This document shows, in pieces, positions 1 through 11,815 of a DNA stretch of 36,524 nt. The position numbers were made by a program, and so were the translations under genes. Within the stretch, counting starts at the first letter, position 1, and every line of letters starts with the position of its first letter. Source of the DNA: Mnemiopsis leidyi. Lineage: Eukaryota; Ctenophora; Tentaculata; Lobata; Bolinopsidae. The notes under the pieces were generated by a model. It worked only from the letters and a program-made list of their open reading frames with translations. It was not told the DNA's origin and searched no databases. The stretch lies in assembly GCA_000226015.1 (NCBI GenBank), contig JH154669.1, forward strand, positions 1 to 36,524, written 5' to 3'.

Positions 1-243
1 GTACTTACACTACACTGTACTTACACTACACTGTACTTACACTACACTGTACTTACACTACACTGTACTTACACTACACTGTACTACACTACACTGTACT
101 TACACTACACTGTACTTACACTACACTGTACTTACACTACACTGTACTTACACTACACTGTACTTACACTACACTGTACTTACACTACACTGTACTTACA
201 CTACACTACACTGTACTTACACTACACTGTACTTACACTAAAC
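1..243. repeat. 16-bp minisatellite, about 15 copies
   Basis: Tandem copies of GTACTTACACTACACT run from the window edge to about 243, with one unit missing a base (81-95) and one carrying an extra partial ACACT. The array probably continues to the left of the window. On the minus strand every complete unit contains GTAAGT, the consensus start of an intron. Confidence 0.97.
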
Positions 244-410
244 TAAATTTGCACTTCTTTGAAGTTACAGTTGCCGCTCAAGTTGAGCTACCGCCCAACT
301 TCCATCCAACCACCACCCAACTTCCACCAAGCTACCTTGACCTGCTTCTCTGAGTTCTACGTTGTAAATTTGGTTGCCAGGAGCAATATGAGATCACATG
401 ACAGTCTGCT

Positions 411-600
411 TCTCCTCCATTGGCCGACTTAAATTTTGCTGGCGCTCCATTGGCCGGTAGAAAGCAGGGAGCCCTGGCATATTATAGTTGTAATTAACTG
501 CCAGCTTCCTGCTGCCCAGCCAATTGTACTCTCACCGTTTTCATAAGAGTCACGTGACCTGGCTGTTGCCAATGGTAACCAGGCTATCCCTCACGTGGTA
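411..600. promoter_or_regulatory. E-box / CCAAT / X-box cluster
   Basis: ATTGG occurs at 419 and 449 in the repeated context CTCCATTGGCCG, and CCAAT at 520. E-boxes CACGTG lie at 551 and 592. Between them at 565-579 is GTTGCCAATGGTAAC, an inverted half-site arrangement matching RFX-type X-boxes. The combination resembles a vertebrate-style proximal promoter, but no gene is seen next to it. Confidence 0.5.
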
Positions 601-3600
601 CTTTGCATGTATTGTGTAATTGGTCACGACTCTGTGCCTGGCCAAGCTTGGTAATTACGCTGTATTACTGTTCAGTTAGAAGCAGAGCTTTTTATCTGCC
701 GATTTGCCCGCACCAACGGCGAATTCTAGGTACTTTCACTAGTGCTATTGTGCTTGCTGGAATTGCTCCTGCAGTTTCAAGCGAGTTTTGGTCATTAGGA
801 GCGTTCATGATGACTTTCTGGCTCAACTATGATCTGGACTGCTAGAAGCAGTGCATTAGTTGTCCTTTGAAATTTGTTCCGGACTGGTATGCTCGGAATT
901 TCGTTTTTAAAACATTTGTCTCAAACTTTGAGATGAATATAACATTTTGACAACTTTGTGCGTCGTTTGGATACCTCGTGTATCCAGTTGGTAAACCTAA
1001 TCGATGGCTCAATCGATTATTTATTTATAAGATAAGACAGCACCGTATCAATCCAAGGTTTGAACAAATAATCAAAAATGTTGTCAGAGAAATCGGTTAT
1101 TTTATTCAACTCTAAGGAAACCAGATTAAGTATAGTTGTAGTACTATTATTGCAACAACGCAGAATGACCGATGAAAAGGGCTGGTGAATGACCATAACT
1201 GATGCATGATAACTTATATGATAACTTATAAATGCTGCAATAATGAACAAAGCGAATAAAGAAGTTAATCATTCATGCGCCGCACTAAATTGTTTCATTT
1301 TATCGTTTGTACTGTCAGCTTATGTGTTTTACAGTTTTACTGCTCTTTGGTCGGAAGTGCACCTTAGAATTGCCCAGAGTCAATGAATTAAACTCTCCAG
1401 TGTTAAATTTATATAGGGTTGAACTGTTATCAGTTTCTCACACACCTTAATGATCGTAAATACTCGTCTCTCAACAATAACCGTCATCCAATTCGTAATC
1501 ATCTGAATGAACCAAATTTCACTAATTGAGCGATTAAATATGAATTCAGGAGAATGAGACATAGCGTCATAAACCAGACAGTCTCTGTTTTACAGATGCG
1601 ATCATATTTCGTCGTGTCTCCGCCTATGTTCACTGACAGCTGATATTTAAAGTTCTAATTTAATGGCAAATTTAATTCCAACGGGTGCTGTCAAAATGCC
1701 ATGATGTGACACTTGGCATCTGGTAGTCAATCACTACTGGATTCATTTGATGACCAAAAATGGTACTCGTGATAGAATCAGAACTTTCCATTCTTTAAGT
1801 TGACTACTTTAACTTGAGTATTTACGATCATAGACAACTCTAGACAATGCCAGTATATTGCAAGCATGGCCATTAAGCAGGCATTAGCAACTAAGGCACC
1901 TTATATTTTATAAAAATGGTAAGTGTTCCTATTGAAGTTCTACTTCTAGCGTGTATTATGATGGTAAGGCGGAAAGCAATTAAAAGTTAATCATTTGATA
2001 ATGGGAACTGGGCTGCTGCCTGAGTGCCTGGTACTTTGTTACAGCGTCCAAATTATTCGCAAAGCGCTGCCTTCATAAAGAATTAAACTGTCGCTTTTGG
2101 ATCGTATAACGTCGTATAACGTTGCCATATTCTGGCTGAGCTCTAATTACATTCGACGGAACCGTTTATTCCATATTTGGAATAATCGTAGCTTAACTGC
2201 CGGCCATGTTGAGTCGCCTGCGCGCACTCTCACTCCTTTCTCTTCCTCTCAGTCTCTTTGTTCAATTTACTCGTTGTTCCGTCACATTGCTTTGTGCGTT
2301 AGTTAGTGACCAGCTTGCTGGTCTATACATCATCTACCCTTAACCAGCTTGCTTTTTTTACTTACATCTTCTTAGTTACTGTTCAGTTGAATAACCATCA
2401 ACTTATCAGCAGTCAGTTTCATTTTTCTACCAAACATGATTTCCTTTTTCGGGAACTTTTAGCTCACAGTACTCTGTACTTGTGCGGTCTTCTTCTCTCA
2501 ATATGTGCTCAATAAATTGGATTTAATTTCTCCCTTCTATTTCAACCACATCGCCCAATAATTTCTCCACCGGCTACAGGTCCTACGACGTAACGCTGCC
2601 CCGCTCCAACACAACGGGAGTAATCCTATATTTAGGACATTTACAAGAGAAGTGCCCTGATTGCTACCTCGTATATCCAGGAGCCAGCTAAATCTAACTG
2701 CTAAATCTAATCTTCGTTTCATGTTGCCAGGGTGATCGCCCGTCTTGTGAGCTGTTAACTTCGTTTTATGGGACGAAACATAATGTCATTTTGCTCGGGC
2801 ATTGCCTTCCCGCCATTCTCCCTCCTATATTTAATTTCGTTTTTGCATTTCCGTTTTCTCTCCGTAAGATTATGACCTGGAACTTAATGTGTTGTGATTA
2901 ATTCGATTTTGTTGTGTTTACTTTAATAAATAGCATGAAGGAGAGTTGAAGAATGAATCTTGGTACATCTTCAGACTTCACATCATTCTTTTTTCAGTAT
3001 TCGAGAAGCAAGAAGGGATCGTGATTTCATGTAAACTTTCTTTGTCATTATCATTTTTTAATCTTCCCAAAATATATTTTGTCGGTCCAGAATTTATCTC
3101 TCAAATGTATAGCTTCAGAATACATTTAGGCACGCAGCACCGTTACATCGTTTTTAGGACTTCTTCATTTATCTGTATCAGTTCTGGATATGGGAGTTGC
3201 TGCAGCGCAGTTGTTATCTCTGACAGAAACAAACCATTTTCTTAGGCGAGAATCACTTTGAATTTGCACTGTCATTCTTTTGTTTATCTGTCTTTTGTTT
3301 ATCTGTCTTTTTCTACAAAAGCTTGATAAGAGGCAAAGGTTAATTCTTTGATAGCGATAAAATCATGTCGCATTTTGTGGTAGATCTATTTCATTTTTGT
3401 ACAAAACTTTACTTCTTTACTGAATATGTAGAAAATCTATCCATTAAGTTACATTAAATAATCGCAATTTATCTTCTTCAAATTGACTCCTGCTTTAAAA
3501 CCGTGTTTCATGATGAAGTCCATTGTTCTGTCCAACCGTTCATTATCAACAGTTTTAAACTCCAGTTTCGTTCTTAAATAACTCTCCTCACTCCTCGCTG

Positions 3601-3723
3601 TCCACCTTTCTTTACTTATTGTGCTGGCTCTGAGTTATCGCTGTTGGACGTTATTAGCCGAATTAGTCTTCTTAAATTACTCGACTTTGCTTACGTCACG
3701 GTCCGTGTATTATTATTATCGTC

Positions 3724-3786
3724 CCTCTCTCTCTAGCTCACTCTCTCTCTCTCTCTCTAGCTTTCTCTCTCTAGCTCTCTCTCTTC
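3724..3786. repeat. CT-rich microsatellite
   Basis: Interrupted (CT)n runs with intervening AGCT steps. They produce a Ser/Leu-rich open frame that should not be mistaken for a gene. Confidence 0.9.
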
Positions 3787-4164
3787 TTGCGGTCGCTGAA
3801 TTCCTTCTAGAACGTTCATCTCTCACTTTTCTTTGTGATCAGCCCGCATATAACATGTTGATATGTCTTTCCGTGCTCAAAGCTTTGTTCTCATCGAGCA
3901 ATAGGAGCACTGTTCTATAATTTCATTACAATGCGTAATTTAATTCTGCTCCCACCTGTTCCTCCTTGAATATCCGAATCGATTGTCCCGAAATGTTGGT
4001 AAATTTGTTGTTGTACGCGCAATCTGACGGATATTCGGCTGTCTGAAGTCATTAGATTTTAAACGGATATGCTGAACGTACTGCCCAGGCATGAATATCT
4101 CATTACACAAGAAATTTTGTTGCAGTTAAACCACTTTCATGTCTCATTATCTTTCAAGATCGTC

Positions 4165-4435
4165 GATCATCCAATAGGAATGCTCCTTCACAAACTCGAC
4201 CAATGGGCAATTCACGACCAGATCACGTGGACAGTCCAATCAAATCTAGCTGACTCACCTGGTCTGAATTCTCACTGGCTCAACCCTTGCTCTTTTCAGA
4301 TCTCATTGGCTCGCTGCTCGCAGTTTACCATTCTCATTGGTCGTCGCCCGTGTGCTTCCGTGAATATTTTCTATCCTAAGCCTATTCTCGTCACTCTCTT
4401 CTCGCCAGCCAATCAGCAAGCAGTATTTATACCAC
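4165..4435 (+). promoter_or_regulatory. CCAAT cluster with E-box and TATA-like box
   Basis: CCAAT or ATTGG sites lie at 4171, 4200, 4236, 4305, 4336 and 4409, with CACGTG at 4224 and TATTTATA at 4424-4431, shortly after CCAATCAG. The order, CCAAT and E-box then TATA, suggests transcription to the right starting near 4455. Three further ATTGG sites follow at 4552, 4594 and 4626. No coding frame lies downstream. Confidence 0.5.
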
Positions 4436-5339
4436 CTGACCCGAACTATCGAATCAAATGTCATTGTCGCCAGTGAAACACTCAAGCTGTGTCGCATGCT
4501 GGTCTGCTTGTTAATTTCGCATGTAGAACTACTGGCTTTTCCTGCTTGTTTATTGGTCCGAATCCAGTCATATGACTGCTAATCTGCGTTGTGATTGGTG
4601 GGTTGGCGGCCCAAGCCCAGCTGTGATTGGTCCTCCAAGAAATTGTACATCTATAACGTTCAATATGTACACCGGAGAGCTGCTTGTGTTGTGTTCTGTA
4701 CCAGTCTTTCGTTGTCGCTCTTCTCTAGCTCGGATACAGCCTGTACAATTCTGAATTTATTTTCTCGCTGATTGTTTCCTTTTGATGTGATAATTCTGAT
4801 TTTTTCGATTCTATTCTAGTAAACACGTGAGGCCCGTGAATTTTTCTTAAAAAAATTTCTGTCAGGCAATTTTTCCAGAAGTCTCGTGGTCTTTTATGTA
4901 AGATCCTTTGTCGAGCCTCCAAATTTCTCAACGTGCTATTCGCCAATAGAATGACGAAGTTCAAAATTTCGAAATAATTGAGTTTTTTTACATTGACACG
5001 CCTCTCATGATAAAACATAAAGGATGAAACCTTTACATAGTTCATGTATTTCCATCTAACTCTGTATTTATGACTGCTAGATTCTTTGAACTCTATAGGA
5101 TGCCATAAACCTATTTATAAACACTTCTTAAAATTTGACCTCTCAAAGAACTAGTAATGGCCGCGCTAAGATTCTCGCAGAAAGTGATAAATTCAGGATC
5201 AATAAGACGCCCCCTAAAGTTCAGTTGATCGAATCCACCACTGTATGCTGAGTATAACTAAGTGGCCCTGTCCGCGTAACCAACCAGCTCACTTTACTCC
5301 ACAACACAGCTGCCCCCTCCCACAACCCACTCACCGCTC

Positions 5340-5720
5340 AGCCAACCGCCGCCCTCCGAACCTCTGGCTCCCTTCTCACGTGACTTTCTCTCGGCCAATC
5401 AGATCGCTCCTTTCTAGCTCTCCGCCAATCACGTTGCGGGATGAAAGCGACGTCAAGACGCACGTGACGGTACCCATTATCAGACTGTACCGCCTGCAAT
5501 CTCATAACGCATTAATCTAGAGAGATCCATATGAGAGCTCGGGCGGCACCTGTATGACAATTGCTTTTACCATATAAGGGACAATTACCCCACGACCAGC
5601 ATCAGGTGACCCCCTAAAATCTCCGTGTAGCAGTGGTTATGTGTTTTAGTCAGCTCAACCTCTCATTGGCCATATTCGCTCAGCTCGAGCTCTCATTGGT
5701 CGGTCCTCCGGTATACGGAG
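5340..5720. promoter_or_regulatory. E-box / CCAAT cluster
   Basis: CACGTGAC at 5377 is followed by GCCAATCA at 5394 and 5424 and another CACGTGAC at 5461. A second pair of near-identical CTCATTGG(C/T)C blocks lies at 5663 and 5693, each preceded by a CAGCTC-type stretch. Confidence 0.45.
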
Positions 5721-6479
5721 CTACGTGAAGTTGTCAGATGTCACTCTGAATTGACTACGCTTCCATGGGGGTTTATTTGGCAGCACGCGGGGAATTTCGT
5801 GTCCAGCATTTTTCATAATTTTTATCTTCCGACTTCGTGTTATTTGTCGAGATGTTCTTACCATTTGTCAGTCGTATCGCCATTTACAGGAGTGGGAGGA
5901 TAAACTTTTGACATATAAAGAAATAGTTCCTTTACCGCTGTTTATTAACTTCGTCATCTCCGGCGACGTAGTGAATCCTACGACAGGGTTTAGTTTACGT
6001 AATCCAGTGCAACTTTTGTGATTTTGTCCTGACACGACGAATTAGGCGCCTTTCCATTTCACAGGATAAGTTATTATTGTCAATATATAAACTAATCAAA
6101 TTAAGTTAGACACGAGCTCGTCTCACTGACAGATACAACGTAAAAACATTTGACAGCTAGCTATCTGTCTCGTGCGGACCGAGACACAATGAATATTTCT
6201 CAGTATATTTGGCAAACGTGCCGGGTCTGAATTTTAGTTTCTTGTAGCATAAGCAAGGTTCGTACCACCATACCCAAGGTCGGAAGAGCGTGATACCAAG
6301 TTGAGTTCTTGCTGGCATCTGATGTAACCTCAGCCCGGTGACAAGGCCTGATACCTGTACATATCATACGCACGGATTTATATATTCGTACAGTAAATCG
6401 TTACTACTATTCAACACTCAGCTTCCATGGAATCCGTACAAATCTCCATACCTCGCACTATATATATTCCCTAATAAAC

Positions 6480-6610
6480 ACCCGCCATTGGTTGGTTTGT
6501 ATCACGTGTTCAAAACACAGCCAGTTGATTGGCCGAACAGTAAATCACGTGACAGAATACCAAACTGTCATTGGTCGGCGGTACGGCCAGGTGATGTAAC
6601 ACGATACACT
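6480..6610. promoter_or_regulatory. Alternating CCAAT and E-box sites
   Basis: In 90 bases the order is ATTGG (6487), CACGTG (6503), ATTGG (6528), CACGTG (6546), ATTGG (6570). This regular alternation is the densest example of the pairing in the window. Confidence 0.5.
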
Positions 6611-7062
6611 CCCTACGACTCGCTGTACAGTTTGACTAATATTCTCTTAGAGCTCTTCCCTTCTGCGAGCTAGCGAACGCTCAGCAGCTCGTACTTTTTA
6701 GTTGCTGCATCTTTTGGTTGTAAGTTTACTGCCTAGCGCTGTTAAGCTTCGGTTTTATCATTATGGTTGAGATTGTCCTGGCTTGAACGTGAATTATGAT
6801 GGTCTATTTTTTTGTTTTTTTCCTGTCGACGCGCATTTCCTCTTATTCCAATTTGAATGAATTTTCGCATTTTTATATGAATTTGCATATTTAATATGCA
6901 TTTTTTTTCAACTGGAACAAAAAAGTATTCGAGGCCATAAACCAATTTCAAAAGCAATTTCCTTTCCAAACATCTGATCATTCCAACCTTAGCAACGACA
7001 ACATCATCCTCTACTTTACTTTGTTATTTTAGATGATTGCCTTTTACGATCTAAGCGTTTAC

Positions 7063-7076
7063 GTTACCTTGGCAAC
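7063..7076. promoter_or_regulatory. X-box (RFX-type) palindrome
   Basis: GTTACCTTGGCAAC matches the RFX X-box layout: GTTRCC, a two-base spacer, then GGCAAC. A CACGTG lies about 480 bases to the right at 7551. Confidence 0.5.
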
Positions 7077-8059
7077 TAATTAGGGAGATAATTGTTCCAA
7101 TGATCCCTTGATACATGAAACACCGCGTGATCTGCCGCCCCGTAACCGGGATGAAAACATTCACACATCCCCAAATATTTCCCTTTATTCTGATCTAGCT
7201 CACGCGGCCTGAAATTCCTCGTTGTTATAATTTTTGCGTTATCTGAGCTGTGAGATGTTGTAATATCGCGGAGTCAGCAGCTCGAACGATAACATGCTTT
7301 TTTTGCTCTTGCCGTGTGTACTCGAACTGCATATTCTGAGCAACTTTAGGTGGAATATTTAATTTTTAAGGTACTGTTTGGAAACCGGTATCATTTACCA
7401 TACAAAAGTTCTCAGTCGAGAAATGATCGAAAAAAGCCCGGGCGTCACTTGTCCGATATTTGTCACGGTTGGTTCTGCCCATGACATGACCACAAATCAC
7501 CCACCCTCACACCCTCGACTCATAAGATCATGTGACAGATCAGCTTCTATCACGTGATCTCCACGTTACCTCTTGTACACCCGTATCGTATGGCATGAAC
7601 TTGTAGACTGAGCCGCTCGATAGGAAGCTGAATTTGTTTGTTATGCTTTTCTGTGCTGCGTCCCTTCCACAGAATAGCCTCATTCTCTTGATAGCATTTA
7701 TCTCATTCATTTTCTGCAATCCTCTAAGTTTGTTTAACCTCGGTCCCCGAGCCTTCGCTTTCTTGAGCCTTTATCACTGTTACGATGTAGCAATTTTTAG
7801 ACACAACTACACCGTTTTCCGGGGTCAAGAATTTTGTGGTTTCAATTTGGTGGGTTTACGCTTTTTGCGCATTTGCGGGTTAAGTTGTGAGTTATTACCC
7901 GTTCTAATTGATATTTATATTTTTCGGCAACTTTTAAAAAAGACGCATCGACCGGCGCACAACGCTGATATTTTGTTTAACTTCTCACCAGCACACTACA
8001 CGCGGATGGAGATAATTCTCGCCCCATCTCTCATTATCTCACTTAATTACAACGTGCTG

Positions 8060-8105
8060 ACCTCATTGGACTTTTCTCTTCTCGTCTGCCCCTTTCTTTA
8101 TAAGT
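8060..8105 (+). promoter_or_regulatory. CCAAT box and TATA-like box
   Basis: CTCATTGG at 8062-8069 is followed after about 30 bases by TTTATAA at 8098-8104. This is a minimal promoter-like pair with no coding sequence downstream. Confidence 0.3.
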
Positions 8106-8325
8106 GTTCATAAGTGTTAATTGGTGTTTTTTCTTTTCCTTGCCAGAAAATTAGCTGTACCGGCGATGCAGGGTCTCTTTATCTGGAGCATGTTCCCCGC
8201 ACAGATTAGAATAGAGGGAAGTACACCTGCTATGTGCGATATTCATGGAATATATCTCGCACAGATGCCGGGAGGTATAGATAATTCGGGGAATTAAAAA
8301 AACGTACACGGCAGCTGGTCACGAG

Positions 8326-8370
8326 GTTGCCTAGCAACAGTCACGTGATCTGGTGACGAGGTGCACGTGG
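8326..8370. promoter_or_regulatory. X-box followed by two E-boxes
   Basis: GTTGCCTAGCAAC at 8326-8338 is an almost ideal X-box. TCACGTGA follows three bases later (core 8342-8347), and a second CACGTG lies at 8364. A further isolated GTCACGTGAC lies at 8957-8966. Confidence 0.5.
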
Positions 8371-9789
8371 TTGTCGAGTGTTAATTCGGTTTGGGAGCTC
8401 ACTCTCTTCGGCTTTATCTGTCTTTGTGTGGGACGTGTTCGTTTTGCTGTGCTCGCTTTGCTGCCTCGTCTGATTTGTCCGGTCCTGTGATTTTCCTGGA
8501 TCAAAACGGGCATCTCTGTTTAGTTTTTTCGAATCATAACAATGCCGTGCAACGCATCGATGGGATAAACTTATTTCGTAGTTTTCTACTAAGGAAAATT
8601 AAGCTTTTCCGGCCGTTTTTTTCTGTGACCGTATTTCCAATCTCTATAATATTCTGTTGTGTAGTATTTTAGGTTATTCATAGGCAGTGATAGATTTCTA
8701 AAGCCCACATTAAAATATACGGCAGTATAATTGTCAGGTTCTTGTGTTAAGACCGTATTTACGCCAGTAACACATGATAAAGCAGCTCCAAATTGTAGAC
8801 AAGTCTCTAACCGAAACGTTTCCTCACTTCTTGACGAGCTCCACCTCTTTCTCCACCTCGACCAGATCCTCCGTCATGTGCTCGCCGTGAACTAAGCGAG
8901 ACAAAGCAACACGCAGCGCGAAAGTCCTCATCAAGCTTGATATGCAGTGAGAGCTGGTCACGTGACGTTAACGCCAAGCAGGACACATCATATATTCATA
9001 TGTAATCAGCTCACTCTACTGATGTGGTCACAACTCGCGCTATTTCGGCCTGGTGGCAGCTTCTCAAAATATCTACGTGAGCCGGGCTAAGTAAACAACG
9101 GTTTTATTCACCCAGTGTTTATCTGGTGTCGGATTGTTTGTTTAGCTGTGTCAACACACAATCCGTGACCTGTGCGAAATGCTCACTGTTCAAGCTGGTG
9201 TGTGTTTGAGTGTCAGATTGTCAAGCTATTGTCTCTCCCTCGATATTTTATTGACTGTCGTTGCATAACCCCCCATCTTCCTACCCTTCTCTCTATCGAT
9301 ATGTTCAATTATTCTTAAGTCTAGCAGCTGTCAAGATTCTTTAAATTTTCGTCTGGAAAAGGCCGTGTCCCGACGTAACTTGTCAAGGTAGTCTCCTTAG
9401 AGCTGTTGTCAAACTTTAAAACACCCCGCTCTCCGCGTCAATATATCATATATTGCCAGCTCCCCTTTGTAATTCCAGAAACTTCGCAATATCCCGAAAC
9501 CATTCAAGAATGCGTCGCTGTAGTCTCGAGAGCGCGCTTTTTATTCAGTTTCCAGAATTCTTGGTATCCGCTGATACCTCAGTAGGAGCTTGACGACGCC
9601 CCATGTGACCAGCTGAGTGAGCTGTTCTCATTGTCGTATGTTTCTTTTCTCCCTCCCCGAGAGATATCGGAATTAAGTGATTCCAATTAGCCGCTAATAG
9701 CTTGACAATTCACACGCACTCTCCCTCTCTCAGTATTCGCTGATAAAACGTTCTCAGTGTAACTATCTATCATTGTAAAACGTTCTAGA

Positions 9790-10055
9790 ATATTCTCACG
9801 TGTAGCCGAATGTCATGGCAACATCACTCCACGTGGTCTAGTGGTCGTTGTCATGGCAACGCCACGTGGTATTGCACTTGTTGATAGCCTGTAATTATTA
9901 TACAACCTGTTGGCAGGTCGCTATTTCTAGGCCGGCGGTGACTTTCCCATTGCAAGTGTAGTAAAGCTACATTTTACAACACCCGGTTTGTTCCCTTCAT
10001 ATTCCATATTTTGGAGTCACGTGGTCTGACGTCACGTGGTCTGACGTCACGTGTG
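9790..10055. promoter_or_regulatory. E-box, X-box and CRE cluster
   Basis: Six CACGTG sites occur at 9797, 9830, 9863, 10018, 10033 and 10048. GTTGTCATGGCAAC, an X-box palindrome, lies at 9847-9860, with a partial second copy near 9812. At 10018-10053 a 15-bp unit repeats and fuses CRE (TGACGTCA, 10027 and 10042) with the E-box, giving TGACGTCACGTG twice. Between the halves is TATTATAC near 9896. Confidence 0.55.
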
Positions 10056-10260
10056 CCCCTGCTAGGTGATGATCATAACAATGAGGTAGAGAGCGACAGG
10101 AAATAGTTTCATGGTCCTCTTCTCATGAGGCCATGAGGGTACCAAAGTTTCTCGATGCCCGTGTGTGCTATGTTTGATATTTGCTGTAAGATATTTCGCC
10201 TTTTTCCTTCTCGCTCCTACGTTTTCTCAGTTTATTTATGTGTTTGCTGTTCTATCACTC

Positions 10261-10392
10261 AGGTATATTCGACTTGGTGCCCAGGTATATTCGACTTGGT
10301 GCCCAGGTATATTCGACTTGGTGCCCAGGTATATTCGACTTGGTGCCCAGGTATATTCGACTTGGTGCCCAGGTATATTCGACTTGGTGCCT
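10261..10392. repeat. 22-bp minisatellite, six copies
   Basis: Six copies of a 22-bp unit that begins AGGTATATTCGACTTGG start at 10261, 10283, 10305, 10327, 10349 and 10371. They are perfect except for the last base. Because 22 is not a multiple of three and the unit has no plus-strand stop, overlapping frames read through it as repetitive peptides. Each junction reads CAG/GTATAT, which resembles a splice donor. Confidence 0.97.
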
Positions 10393-10714
10393 TGTTCCGA
10401 TTTAGTCTCATATTAGTGTGCGACCTTGCCGCTGTTACCGGCTGTTCGTTACCGTCTTTGTTTCGTATAATTAGAAATATTACACTCGCCCTGTTGCCTC
10501 ATGTCGGTCGACACGATGTGTTGTGGTATTTTCTCACCGAACAGTTGCAGCTGTTAATGTAACTAATTTTCGGATAGTCACAATTTTCATTTGATCACGC
10601 TTTTTGACACACTGTCGGCGACTTAACCTTGTTGTGGCGGCTGTGCTTTTTATTAACCGTGATTTTTTCAACGGACCGCAGCGCCACCGTGTCTCGATTT
10701 TCTCTTCAAGTTTT

Positions 10715-10740
10715 TCTCTCTCTCTCTCTCTCTCTCTCTG
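10715..10740. repeat. (TC)n microsatellite
   Basis: A pure TC run of about 12 repeats. Confidence 0.95.
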
Positions 10741-10857
10741 ATCTATATTTAGATTTGGTGTACTGAACGTTTACACGACACATCAGTCCGCTAACCTGAC
10801 ATAATGCGTGTGATTTCCGTCCACTCCCATCATACACTAAATCTCCAAGTCGTTTGT

Positions 10858-10876
10858 TACACGTGATCACGTGATG
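10858..10876. promoter_or_regulatory. Two E-boxes eight bases apart
   Basis: ACACGTGATCACGTGAT carries CACGTG at 10860 and 10868, so the two cores are separated by only two bases. Confidence 0.45.
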
Positions 10877-11459
10877 AGGATGTCAGTGGTAGCCACACAG
10901 GTCCGCCAACTCAGTGCCAGCCCTCCCTCGAGCTGTCCAGATCACTCCACCTGTGTGGTAGTGATGTGCTCTAAAGTTTTGGCCGGCCGAATGTTCTGAT
11001 CTTTTACTTTGCGTGATTTCAGGTCTGGAAGTTGTGATTCAGACATTAGTTGTCATATGCTGGGTTATGTTCCTCCCTTACTAGTCTTTGTCGTCAGCCT
11101 CGTCGGGTAGCCTAAATTTTGTGTAAACGCTTTGTTCAGTTTGCTGCTGTAATTGCTTTGTGCGCCCGCATCGCAATTGAAATAGAATAACTTTTCATTC
11201 ATTTGGTCGAGACTTTAACTTTATAAATTCAAGTTCTCAACATTGACAAATTGAGACGGGTAACACCTGCTCCGGCCTGTATTTTTACCCTAATTTGTTC
11301 GAGCTTCATATTTGGACCCTTCCCGGCCCGGTACTCCGACTCGCAAAAAGTTTTGTTGCTGAGCTCCTCATCCCATGAACTGTGAGTCTCGTGACTCGTC
11401 GCTCGTCTTTAGTTTCACATCAAATTATACCCAACCTCGACCATCTGTTCCCTGGAATA

Positions 11460-11815
11460 TCCCACCAATGAGGCCCCGGTCCCGGGCCCCGTGATTCTCT
11501 CCACCAATCAGATTACTCCAATCAGCCGCGTGATCTTTGTCGTAGCCAATCAGATTATTTCCCTTCGTCGCGTGATATTCTAAAGTGGGACGTCTATTTC
11601 GCACATCACAATCTCTATATTGAATTACCTTATCAGGAGAGGCAGGCCTGTTGCAATATAATATATCCAGAAAAATATTGGGTCGCACATCGCCGTGTAC
11701 TAATAACGCTCGCTGGACCACGTGACGCGCATCCTCGTGATCTTATTGGTCCGTGAGGGGGCACGCTGCGTTTTGATTGGCTAACACGAGATGCTCCTTG
11801 GCTGTGATTGGAGGA
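11460..11815. promoter_or_regulatory. Seven CCAAT boxes and one E-box
   Basis: CCAAT lies at 11465, 11504, 11518 and 11546 on the plus strand and as ATTGG at 11745, 11776 and 11807, with CACGTGAC at 11719. The CCAAT boxes of the left half and the ATTGG boxes of the right half point in opposite directions, which would fit a divergent promoter. Two more CCAAT boxes follow near 12146 and 12172. Confidence 0.5.

Noticed and set aside
1-243. CRISPR-like array
   Set aside because: The units are 16-bp tandem copies without unique spacers, in a eukaryotic context.
4069-4476. 135-codon open frame
   Set aside because: It lies across six CCAAT boxes, an E-box and a TATA-like box. The peptide has no recognisable features.
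7634-8113. 159-codon open frame in the motif field
   Set aside because: It is rich in Phe, Leu and Ser from pyrimidine-rich DNA and has no domain or splice context. It includes a CCAAT and TATA-like pair at its end.
10155-10562. Open frame with a repeated Tyr/Arg/Leu/Gly peptide
   Set aside because: It is created by the 22-bp minisatellite, which is stop-free on the plus strand in more than one frame. The flanking residues show no protein-like features.
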